Positions 1-5,580 of a stretch of DNA of 5,839 bases are shown piece by piece. The notes below the pieces were generated by a model that was not told the DNA's origin, made no database searches, and saw only the letters and a list, made by a program, of their open reading frames with translations. This DNA is from UPXZ01 sp047974405 (GTDB lineage Bacteria > Bacteroidota > Bacteroidia > Bacteroidales > Paludibacteraceae): positions 1 through 5,839 of the forward strand of contig JBKECI010000060.1 of NCBI GenBank assembly GCA_047974405.1, written 5' to 3'. The stretch's first letter is position 1. Each line of letters begins with the position of its first letter. Made by a program: the position numbers and the translations under genes.

Positions 1-1
1 T

Positions 2-445
2 CACGCCCAAGTAGCCACCATCAACAGCCAGAAGATACTGGCAAGCATCCCGCAAGCGGCCACAGCCGATACACTGGCTATGCAAGAGCAGCTACGCCTC
101 TCGCAAGAATATACCAAGATGATGCGCGAGACTCAACAACAGCTCGGCATTGCCGATAGTCTCTATCGCACCAACCCTACCAATGCTGCTACTACCAGTG
201 CTGTAGAAAAAGCGCAAAAGGCAAAGCAAGATTTGGTACAATTTGAGCAGGATGCTAATAAAAAAATAGCCGACTTTCGTAGTGTGCTACTTACCCCTTA
301 TATAGACAAGGTAAACAGCGCTGTCAAAGCAGTAGCCATCCGCCTCAAATACAAGCAGGTGATAGATACTCAGACAGTGCCGCTGGCATACCTGAGCGAT
401 GATGCCAACATTACAGAAGCGGTAATTGAAGAGTTGAAAAAATAG
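2..445 (+). CDS. OmpH/Skp-family periplasmic chaperone, 5'-truncated by window edge
   Basis: The frame is open from base 2 to a TAG at 443-445, giving 147 visible residues; the start codon lies before the window. The first residues, HAQVATINSQKIL, look like the end of a signal peptide cleavage region (A-x-A-like) followed by the short first beta strand typical of OmpH/Skp proteins, so probably only a signal peptide of about 20 residues is missing. Visible residues about 23-100 are rich in Gln, Lys, Glu and Ala and should form the long coiled-coil 'tentacle' hairpin. Residues about 100-147 (LLTPYIDKVNSAVKAVA, then a YKQVID strand and a D-A-N-I-T-E motif near the C-terminus) match the conserved OmpH closing segment. 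Family role: Skp trimers hold unfolded outer-membrane proteins in the periplasm and pass them to the BAM complex. Bacteroidales often carry several copies, sometimes next to bamA, but no such neighbour is visible. Family call is by motif recognition only. Confidence 0.85.
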   Translation, partial: HAQVATINSQKILASIPQAATADTLAMQEQLRLSQEYTKMMRETQQQLGIADSLYRTNPTNAATTSAVEKAQKAKQDLVQFEQDANKKIADFRSVLLTPYIDKVNSAVKAVAIRLKYKQVIDTQTVPLAYLSDDANITEAVIEELKK

Positions 446-476
446 ATTTGTTATCGAAAAAATGCTATCCTCTTTT

Positions 477-506
477 ACTCTCTCTCCTTTGCAAAGGGGG
501 AAGAGT
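477..506 (+). terminator. Imperfect hairpin after the ompH-like gene
   Basis: The arms 477-490 and 493-506 can pair over 14 positions with two G-T wobbles and one C-A mismatch; the central TTTGCAAA would open to form the loop. It lies 31 bases after the ompH-like stop codon, where a transcript end or mRNA 3'-stabilising structure is expected. There is no proper T tract directly after it (only GCTTGTTTC), so it may be a 3'-end protecting hairpin or a dispersed CT/AG-rich inverted repeat rather than a true intrinsic terminator. Confidence 0.35.
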
Positions 507-684
507 GCTTGTTTCGAAACACAATGTAGTGCTGTTTAAATATAGAAAAAGCCGGAAGAGTTTTTTTTCTTTTCTTTTTTGAAATAGCTGCCGGTATTTA
601 ATGTAATATGTTTTGTAACGGAAAGGGGGAGGTAAAAAAAAACAGAATAACCAAAGAACACAAGTGCCTGCTGAAGTAATCTGG

Positions 685-721
685 AAAACCTGTAAAATTT
701 GTCTGATTTTACAGGTTTTTT
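685..721 (+). terminator. Strong intrinsic terminator with no gene directly upstream
   Basis: A perfect 14-base-pair stem is formed by 685-698 and 706-719, with a 7-base loop (TTGTCTG) and a T-rich 3' side (T run 716-721). The left arm begins with four A, so it could also work weakly for minus-strand transcripts. It lies 240 bases after the ompH-like stop and 142 bases before the SPFH start, so it either ends a long ompH 3' UTR or terminates a separate small transcript. Confidence 0.75.
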
Positions 722-797
722 ATTGGATTCTTTCTATTGATTTATCCCTTATTTTGATGTCAAACAAAATTTATTTGCACTTTTGTACACCATATAA

Positions 798-829
798 TTT
801 GCCTAATTTATAGAGATACTATACCTTTA
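798..829 (+). promoter_or_regulatory. Candidate Bacteroidota-type promoter for the SPFH gene
   Basis: TTTG at 798-801 and TACCTTTA at 822-829 are separated by 20 bases, matching the Bacteroidota pattern of TTTG near -33 and TAnnTTTG near -7 except for the last base. Transcription would start near 836, giving a leader of about 27 bases before the ATG at 863. The AT-rich leader has no Shine-Dalgarno sequence, as is usual in this phylum. Confidence 0.4.
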
Positions 830-862
830 TAATATTATTTCAATATTATACCAAATAAAAAA

Positions 863-1819
863 ATGAAAACAAAAGAGGAAAAATTCGCAGGTTTAAAACT
901 GCCGGGTATCCCGGTTATTATCACCTCCATTTTAATTTTAATAGGTATTGTAACCTTGCTTGTTTCCCAAGTAAAAAGCAATGTTCCAAGCCCATTCTTA
1001 ATTATTCTGAGTATTTTATTATTTGTCTGCCTTATGTTTGTTTGGGCAGGTTTTATGCAAATAGAACCCAACGAAGCCCGTGTAATGGTCTTCTTTGGCA
1101 AATACAAAGGCACTGTTAAAGAAAACGGTTTCTTTTGGGTAAATCCTTTCTACGCCAAAAAGAGATTGACACTCCGGGCGAGAAATTTGGATGCGGAGCC
1201 CATCAAAGTAAACGATAAAACCGGAAACCCCATTATGATAGGTATGGTAGTCGTTTGGAGAGTATTCGACACCTACAAGGCATCGTTTGATGTGGACAAT
1301 GCCTCTATGAGCAACGGCACTATGGGGACAAACCCTGATAATGTAAACGCCAAGATGAAATCGTACCAAAATTTTGTTCAAATACAAAGCGAGGCAGCTT
1401 TGAGAAACGTAGCCGGAATGTATGCTTACGACCAAGCCGAGATTAAAGATAAAGACGAATTGACACTGCGCTCCGGCGGAGAAGAAATTAATGAAATTCT
1501 CGAAAAGCAAATTAACGAGCGGCTAAGCATTGCCGGTATCGAAGTGGTAGAAGCACGTATCAACTATCTGGCCTACGCCCCCGAAATTGCGGCAGTAATG
1601 CTCCGGCGCCAACAGGCCGATGCCATTATCGCAGCACGAGAAAAAATTGTAGAAGGGGCGGTAGGAATGGTAAAAATGGCGTTGGAAAAACTTTCTGCCG
1701 AAACAATCATTGAACTGGACGAAGAAAAAAAAGCGGTCATGGTAAGCAACTTACTGGTAGTACTCTGTGGCGAAGAAAATGTACAGCCCATCTTAAACAC
1801 CGGAACTTTACATCAATAA
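863..1819 (+). CDS. SPFH/band 7 domain membrane protein
   Basis: A 318-residue protein. Two hydrophobic segments at residues about 15-36 and 43-65 should form a membrane hairpin near the N-terminus. The SPFH (stomatin/prohibitin/flotillin/HflK-C) domain follows from about residue 66 (M-Q-I-E-P-N-E-A-R-V, then F-G-K-Y-K-G-T and NGFFWVNPF) to about 265. It includes the characteristic V-V-V-W-R-V-F-D strand (129-136), an E-A-A-L-R-N-V helix (177-183) and G-I-E-V-V-E-A-R-I-N-Y-L-A-Y-A-P-E-I (225-242) leading into an Ala-rich helix. It lacks a long flotillin-type C-terminal coiled coil and ends in a short conserved-looking tail. SPFH proteins assemble into membrane rings or microdomains and often regulate proteases or partner membrane proteins; the specific partner here is unknown. 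The ATG at 863 fits because it directly precedes a charged cytoplasmic stretch and the membrane hairpin. The small Arc-like gene follows after about 16 bases, suggesting one operon. Confidence 0.9.
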   Translation: MKTKEEKFAGLKLPGIPVIITSILILIGIVTLLVSQVKSNVPSPFLIILSILLFVCLMFVWAGFMQIEPNEARVMVFFGKYKGTVKENGFFWVNPFYAKKRLTLRARNLDAEPIKVNDKTGNPIMIGMVVVWRVFDTYKASFDVDNASMSNGTMGTNPDNVNAKMKSYQNFVQIQSEAALRNVAGMYAYDQAEIKDKDELTLRSGGEEINEILEKQINERLSIAGIEVVEARINYLAYAPEIAAVMLRRQQADAIIAAREKIVEGAVGMVKMALEKLSAETIIELDEEKKAVMVSNLLVVLCGEENVQPILNTGTLHQ

Positions 1820-1835
1820 AAAATTGAGAAAATAG

Positions 1836-2006
1836 ATTAAAAATAAAACATTTGTGCTCTGTATAGACACCAAGCAGATGGAAGCGTTAGAAAAATGGGC
1901 TACGGACGAATTTCGCAGTATCAACGAGCAAATCCTGTATTTACTCGACCAAGCGCTAATCAAAAACAGAAGAAAAGAAAACAAGAAAAAACCGGAAGAA
2001 ATATAG
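1836..2006 (+). CDS. Small Arc-like ribbon-helix-helix protein, start codon non-canonical or lost
   Basis: An open frame ends at TAG 2004-2006 and runs back to an in-frame TAG at 1833-1835. Read from the first codon after that stop (ATT, 1836) it gives 56 residues. The pattern K-T-F-V-L-C-I-D, then ALEKWATDEFRSINEQILYLL and a Lys-rich tail matches Arc/MetJ-type ribbon-helix-helix proteins: a short beta strand, helix A, a turn R-S-I-N (R-S-V-N in phage Arc) and helix B. Such proteins dimerise through the strand and bind DNA with it. The first ATG (1878) would delete the whole strand, and the GTG at 1854 would delete half, so the natural start is probably the ATT at 1836 (an ATG in relatives, I infer), or the gene is decaying. 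It starts 16 bases after the SPFH stop and is likely cotranscribed with it. Coding nature is moderately sure; the start is not. Confidence 0.6.
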   Translation: MKNKTFVLCIDTKQMEALEKWATDEFRSINEQILYLLDQALIKNRRKENKKKPEEI

Positions 2007-2068
2007 GCAAACATAAAAAATATGAGTTTTTTAATTCAAAACACACTCTCTTTTTGGTTATGATTTTA

Positions 2069-2076
2069 TATATTTG
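2069..2076 (+). promoter_or_regulatory. Candidate -7 box for the NlpC/P60-LysM gene
   Basis: TATATTTG is a perfect match to the Bacteroidota TAnnTTTG box and lies in the 114-base gap after the ribbon-helix-helix gene. Transcription would begin near 2083, leaving a leader of about 38 bases to the GTG at 2121. No TTTG occurs at the ideal upstream distance; the nearest (2053-2056) is only 12 bases away, so the -33 part is weak. Confidence 0.4.
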
Positions 2077-2120
2077 CAAGATGATTTATTTATTTCTTCC
2101 ACACAACCCAAAATCCTCCG

Positions 2121-3353
2121 GTGAATAGATATATATTTCTTATACCGGTCATTTTGTTCACATTCTCGTCATGTGCATCAAAAAATTTTTCTCTGTCAAA
2201 ACATAGCAACGACAAAGATATTGCCAACAGTCGATTAACATTGCAAGACTCCGTTCTGAACTTTGGACTAACCTATCTCAACACCCCTTACCGATATGGA
2301 GCAAGCGGCCCAAACTCGTTCGACTGTTCGGGGTTCACATCGTTTGTATATAGCAAATTTGGCTATACCCTGAAACATGGATCGGGACAGCAAGCCGAAC
2401 AAATTGCAAATGTAAACAAGTCTAAGTTAAAAAAAGGAGATCTGATTTTTTTCGAAGGGAGAAGGCGCAATGGCAAAGTGGGTCATGTGGGGATAGTTTA
2501 TGAGATAAAAGACAATAATGCTTACCGTTTTTTACACGCATCAACAAGCAGTGGAGTGATAGTTTCATCAAGTGATGAACCATATTATGCTTCAAGATTT
2601 CTGAAAGGAGGAAGAATAATAACCGAAAACAAACCGATGTGGAGTGCTAAGCAAGATTCTAAAAATGTAACGTCTAAACTCAAAACAGAGGAAAATACAG
2701 CTGTATCAAACGAAACGTCGATGTACCATGTAGTAAAAAAAGGAGAAAACTTATTTGAAATCTCTCAAATGTACGATGTACCTGTCGAAACCCTAAAAAA
2801 ACTCAATCTACTAAAAAACAACAAAATAAAAAAAGGTGTAAAGTTAAAACTAAGAGATACGCCTCAAAGTGAAATCGGCCATACAACATTAACAACAAAG
2901 CCGGTAGGAGTTATTTTTCAAGATACGGCAAAAGGAACAAAAACAGTAAACGACACAAACATACAAAAATTACAAATAACAATTAAGGCAGATTCGACAG
3001 CAACATCTGTACAAAAAAAACAAACCACTACTAACGCAAAGGAAATATATCACACCGTAAAGCAAGGAGAAACACTCTACGCCATTGCTAAAACTTACGG
3101 CTTGACTGTTGAAGAACTGAAAGAACAAAATAATTTGATATCCGATGAAATTTCTATCGGACAAGCGCTGAAAACAAACTTGGAAAAACAAGAAATCCCC
3201 ACTACTTGGACATACGTGGTAAAAAAGGGAGACACACTCTATTCGATAGGCAAAAAGTACAATTGTTCGGCAGAGCAAATAAAAAGTTGGAATAATCTGG
3301 GAAACAAACCGCTGCAAGTGGGATACAAGTTAATATTACACAATCCTCTCTGA
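2121..3353 (+). CDS. Lipoprotein NlpC/P60 peptidoglycan endopeptidase with three LysM repeats
   Basis: A 410-residue protein started by GTG at 2121. That start gives a textbook lipoprotein signal: MNR, a hydrophobic stretch, and a lipobox ending F-S-S-C at Cys18; the only codons upstream before an in-frame stop (2082-2084) give no ATG. The NlpC/P60 domain spans residues about 43-166: T-P-Y-R-Y-G, D-C-S-G-F with catalytic Cys69, K-K-G-D-L-I-F-F, G-H-V-G-I with His122, and F-L-H-A-S with His139, so the Cys-His-His triad is intact. Three LysM repeats follow at about 201-244, 309-352 and 363-407, each with a V-K-x-G-(E/D)-x-L start, separated by Ser/Thr/Lys-rich linkers. Family knowledge: such enzymes cut stem-peptide bonds, commonly D-Glu to meso-diaminopimelate, while LysM binds GlcNAc-containing glycan. 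Likely anchored to a membrane facing the periplasm and involved in wall remodelling or cell separation. The coding sequence is visibly A-rich, especially in linkers. Confidence 0.92.
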   Translation: MNRYIFLIPVILFTFSSCASKNFSLSKHSNDKDIANSRLTLQDSVLNFGLTYLNTPYRYGASGPNSFDCSGFTSFVYSKFGYTLKHGSGQQAEQIANVNKSKLKKGDLIFFEGRRRNGKVGHVGIVYEIKDNNAYRFLHASTSSGVIVSSSDEPYYASRFLKGGRIITENKPMWSAKQDSKNVTSKLKTEENTAVSNETSMYHVVKKGENLFEISQMYDVPVETLKKLNLLKNNKIKKGVKLKLRDTPQSEIGHTTLTTKPVGVIFQDTAKGTKTVNDTNIQKLQITIKADSTATSVQKKQTTTNAKEIYHTVKQGETLYAIAKTYGLTVEELKEQNNLISDEISIGQALKTNLEKQEIPTTWTYVVKKGDTLYSIGKKYNCSAEQIKSWNNLGNKPLQVGYKLILHNPL

Positions 3354-3402
3354 CAATAAACCTGTGTTTTTCCAAAAGTTACACATACACCCTATATGCT
3401 AC

Positions 3403-3444
3403 AAAAAAAGAGCATCCCTCAATCAAAAAAAAACACTCTTTTTT
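3403..3444 (+). terminator. Possible weak terminator after the NlpC/P60-LysM gene
   Basis: The A-rich arm at 3404-3412 (AAAAAAGAG) is complementary over nine bases to 3436-3444 (CTCTTTTTT), with a 23-base loop. It begins about 50 bases after the NlpC/P60 stop. The stem is mostly A-T pairs and the loop is long, so this is a weak structure; it is the only terminator-like element seen before pckA. Confidence 0.3.
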
Positions 3445-3548
3445 CTGTTCGATTCTACAACAGTACAATAGCAAAACAAACGAATAGTCGAATCGCTCAT
3501 AACAAGAAAAAATATTTGGAATAATTAAAGAAAAATTTCCTTAATTAG

Positions 3549-3579
3549 TTTTTTATTTGATGAAAATATAGTAATTTTG
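3549..3579 (+). promoter_or_regulatory. Candidate promoter of pckA
   Basis: TAATTTTG at 3572-3579 is a perfect TAnnTTTG -7 box. Nineteen bases upstream, TTTT at 3549-3552 matches three of four positions of the -33 TTTG element. Transcription would start near 3586, giving a leader of about 54 bases before the ATG at 3640. The surrounding AT-rich sequence (3530-3560) suits an upstream promoter region. No recognisable operator was found. Confidence 0.5.
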
Positions 3580-3639
3580 CATCCTAAAAAAACGGAGAGA
3601 AGTATAAAATTAATATATAACCTAGTTAAAAACAGAAAA

Positions 3640-5232
3640 ATGGCAAATTTAGATTTAAGTAAGTATGGGATAGCAGGCAATTTCGAAATTGTTCACAATC
3701 CATCATACGAAGTACTCTTTCAGGATGAAATGAATCCTGCAAACGAAGGTTTTGAAAAAGCAAAATTAACTAAAACCGGATCTACGGCAGTTTATACCGG
3801 TAAATTTACCGGTCGTTCGCCCAAAGACAAGTTTTTTGTAAAAGACGATGTTACCAAAGATACGCTTTGGTGGGACGGCACCATCAACCGCCCTTGCAGC
3901 AAGGAAGCATTTGACTACTGCAAAAATAAAGTTACCAACCAACTCTCTTCTGCAAAAAAACTCTATGTAGTAGATACTTTCTGCGGAACCAACGAAGATA
4001 CACGTATGAAAGTGCGGTTTATAATGGAAGTAGCTTGGCAAGCACATTTTGTTACCAATATGTTTATCCGCCCTTCTCACTACGAGTTGGCAAACTACGG
4101 AGAGCCAGATTTTGTAACGCTGAACGGTTCAAAAACTACCAACGACAAATGGCAAGAACACGGACTAAACTCCGAAAACTTTACCTTGTTTGATCTTACC
4201 GAAAAAATGCAAGTAATCGGTGGCACATGGTATGGAGGAGAGATGAAAAAAGGTATTTTTTCTCTGATGAACTACTACTTGCCATTGAGAGGCATCGCCT
4301 CTATGCACTGCTCTGCAAATGTGGGAAAAGACGGCGATGTAGCTGTATTTTTCGGACTCTCCGGAACAGGAAAAACCACCCTTTCAGCCGACCCAAAACG
4401 CTATCTTATTGGCGATGACGAACATGGTTGGGACGACCACGGAGTATTTAATTACGAAGGAGGATGCTATGCGAAAGTTATCAATCTGAGCGAAGAAAAC
4501 GAACCAGATATCTGGAGGGCAATTCGGCGAGATTCACTACTCGAAAACGTAACTGTTGACGACAATGGCGAGATTGACTATTCCGATGGATCCACCACAG
4601 AGAATACCCGTGTCTCTTATCCTATCTATTTCATTAACAAAATAGTACTCCCTTCGCGTGCCGGACACGCCAATAAAATCATCTACCTCTCAGCAGATGC
4701 ATTTGGGGTACTTCCTCCGGTATCTATTTTGGACGACAATCAGGCACAGTACCACTTCCTCTGCGGATTTACTTCCAAATTGGCTGGGACAGAACGCGGT
4801 ATCACAGAGCCAGTTCCTTCATTCTCTCCAGCATTCGGAGAGGCATTCCTTACTTTACACCCAACAATGTATGCTCAACGCTTGGTCGAAAAAATGAACG
4901 CACATGACGGCAAGGCATATTTGGTAAATACCGGATGGAACGGAACAGGAAAACGCATCTCCATCAAAGACACCCGCGCCATCATCGACGCCATCATCGA
5001 CGGTTCTATCGAAAATGCAGAAAAGATACATATTCCTATTATGAATCTTACAACTCCAAAAGCTCTGAATAATGTATCGGAAGGACTTCTCGACCCACGC
5101 GACACCTATTCAGATAAGGCTGAATGGGAAGAAAAAGCAAAAAAACTGGCTGCTATGTATATTCAAAATTTTGAGCAATATTGCGATAATGATGCTGCCA
5201 AAGCATTGATACCAAGCGGTCCTCAATTGTAA
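3640..5232 (+). CDS. pckA: Phosphoenolpyruvate carboxykinase (ATP)
   Basis: A 530-residue protein, close to the usual 530-540 for ATP-type PEPCK. It interconverts oxaloacetate + ATP with PEP + CO2 + ADP in the cytoplasm. In fermenting Bacteroidales it commonly runs toward oxaloacetate, fixing CO2 and making ATP on the way to succinate and propionate; it can also serve gluconeogenesis. Visible hallmarks: T-G-R-S-P-K-D-K-F (57-65, substrate-binding Arg59), Y-G-G-E-M-K-K-G (198-205, metal/substrate Lys203-204), M-H-C-S-A-N-V-G (222-229, His223), P-loop G-L-S-G-T-G-K-T-T (239-247), I-G-D-D-E-H-G-W (257-264, metal-binding Asp), and E-N-T-R-V-S-Y-P-I (321-329, Arg324). All key residues are present. 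I place the start at ATG 3640 because MANLDLSKYGI is the usual N-terminus; an in-frame TTG at 3577 would add 21 unconserved residues and overlaps the promoter box. It appears monocistronic, with its own promoter and terminator. Confidence 0.97.
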   Translation: MANLDLSKYGIAGNFEIVHNPSYEVLFQDEMNPANEGFEKAKLTKTGSTAVYTGKFTGRSPKDKFFVKDDVTKDTLWWDGTINRPCSKEAFDYCKNKVTNQLSSAKKLYVVDTFCGTNEDTRMKVRFIMEVAWQAHFVTNMFIRPSHYELANYGEPDFVTLNGSKTTNDKWQEHGLNSENFTLFDLTEKMQVIGGTWYGGEMKKGIFSLMNYYLPLRGIASMHCSANVGKDGDVAVFFGLSGTGKTTLSADPKRYLIGDDEHGWDDHGVFNYEGGCYAKVINLSEENEPDIWRAIRRDSLLENVTVDDNGEIDYSDGSTTENTRVSYPIYFINKIVLPSRAGHANKIIYLSADAFGVLPPVSILDDNQAQYHFLCGFTSKLAGTERGITEPVPSFSPAFGEAFLTLHPTMYAQRLVEKMNAHDGKAYLVNTGWNGTGKRISIKDTRAIIDAIIDGSIENAEKIHIPIMNLTTPKALNNVSEGLLDPRDTYSDKAEWEEKAKKLAAMYIQNFEQYCDNDAAKALIPSGPQL

Positions 5233-5258
5233 ATTTGATTTATATATTATGATAACTT

Positions 5259-5298
5259 GTAAGGAGGGTCGCGTAAGATACGACTCTCCTTACTTTTT
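5259..5298 (+). terminator. Intrinsic terminator of pckA
   Basis: Arms 5259-5271 (GTAAGGAGGGTCG) and 5281-5293 (CGACTCTCCTTAC) pair over 13 positions with a single G-T wobble around a 9-base loop. A run of five T follows at 5294-5298. It starts 27 bases after the pckA stop, an ideal place for a rho-independent terminator. Confidence 0.88.
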
Positions 5299-5504
5299 CC
5301 ATATGGATATTTACGACATGACAGCAATAAATCACCCTATTATTGCACGAACAACACAACACTCTTTTATGCTGCCTAATTCTAAATCGTCTTTATACCA
5401 ACCTATTTTCCTTTGAGCATCAATATTCTAGCATAGGCTTGCGGCACAGATACCCATCAAATCTATAACGACAATTTTACATTTCTTTCTTTTGTCCCCC
5501 CCCC
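5299..5504. other. Intergenic stretch between convergent genes
   Basis: The part between the pckA terminator and the minus-strand terminator shows no convincing gene, promoter or repeat. It contains a 37-codon open frame from an ATG at 5303 to 5416 that resembles nothing known to me. It ends in a run of nine C (5496-5504) adjoining eight A. Confidence 0.5.
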
Positions 5505-5560
5505 AAAAAAAACAAACTACCACGTTTCTCTTCGTTCGGAAACGAAAGGAAACGTGGTAG
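5505..5560 (-). terminator. Intrinsic terminator of the minus-strand gene at the right edge
   Basis: Arms 5517-5528 and 5549-5560 form a perfect 12-base-pair outer stem (CTACCACGTTTC with its complement); after a wobble and one mismatch, six more pairs close a CGGA loop at 5537-5540. Read on the minus strand, the hairpin is followed by TTTG and a run of eight T (complement of 5505-5512). It lies 20 bases beyond the minus-strand stop codon at 5581-5583, so it belongs to that gene, not to pckA. Confidence 0.85.
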
Positions 5561-5580
5561 CAAGCTCAGAAAAAAGTATA

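Larger units (their letters stand above)
446..862. other. Non-coding stretch between ompH-like gene and SPFH gene
   Basis: This 417-base gap contains no convincing coding region on either strand. It is AT-rich with long A and T runs (for example T-rich 561-580). It holds an imperfect hairpin at 477-506 soon after the ompH-like stop, a 12-base perfect palindrome at 510-521 (TGTTTCGAAACA), a strong intrinsic terminator at 685-721, and a candidate promoter at 798-829 for the SPFH gene. The part between 522 and 684 shows nothing recognisable beyond homopolymer tracts. Confidence 0.6.

Noticed and set aside
510..521. The palindrome TGTTTCGAAACA as a regulator binding site
   Set aside because: It is perfect over 12 bases but lies downstream of a gene, far from any promoter box, and occurs once in the window.
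608..679. A 23-codon open frame before the orphan terminator
   Set aside because: It is short and low-complexity with no recognisable features; the terminator alone does not make it a gene.
1019..1510. A long minus-strand open frame within the SPFH gene
   Set aside because: It is the antisense shadow of a clearly conserved plus-strand domain, with a Cys/His/Tyr-rich unstructured product.
2015..2032. A6/T6 hairpin after the ribbon-helix-helix gene as a terminator
   Set aside because: The stem is only six A-T pairs and would be too unstable to count as an intrinsic terminator.
1895..2128. A 77-codon open frame overlapping the ribbon-helix-helix gene
   Set aside because: It is in a different frame from the recognisable ribbon-helix-helix pattern, its product looks like no family, and it runs over the gap and into the NlpC/P60 start.
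2081..2128. A 15-codon ATG open frame whose stop overlaps the GTG start of the NlpC/P60 gene, resembling a coupling leader peptide
   Set aside because: It is too short and unremarkable in content (no codon repeats or hairpin alternatives); overlap is readily explained by chance.
2970..3317. A minus-strand open frame opposite the LysM repeats
   Set aside because: It is a shadow of the A-rich LysM coding region, giving a Phe/Cys-rich product with no family features.
3577..3639. A TTG start extending pckA by 21 residues
   Set aside because: The added residues are not typical of the family, TTG overlaps the predicted -7 box, and the ATG at 3640 begins the usual N-terminus.
5303..5416. A 37-codon open frame after the pckA terminator
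   Set aside because: It has no recognised motif, no promoter box and no conservation evidence; length is within chance.
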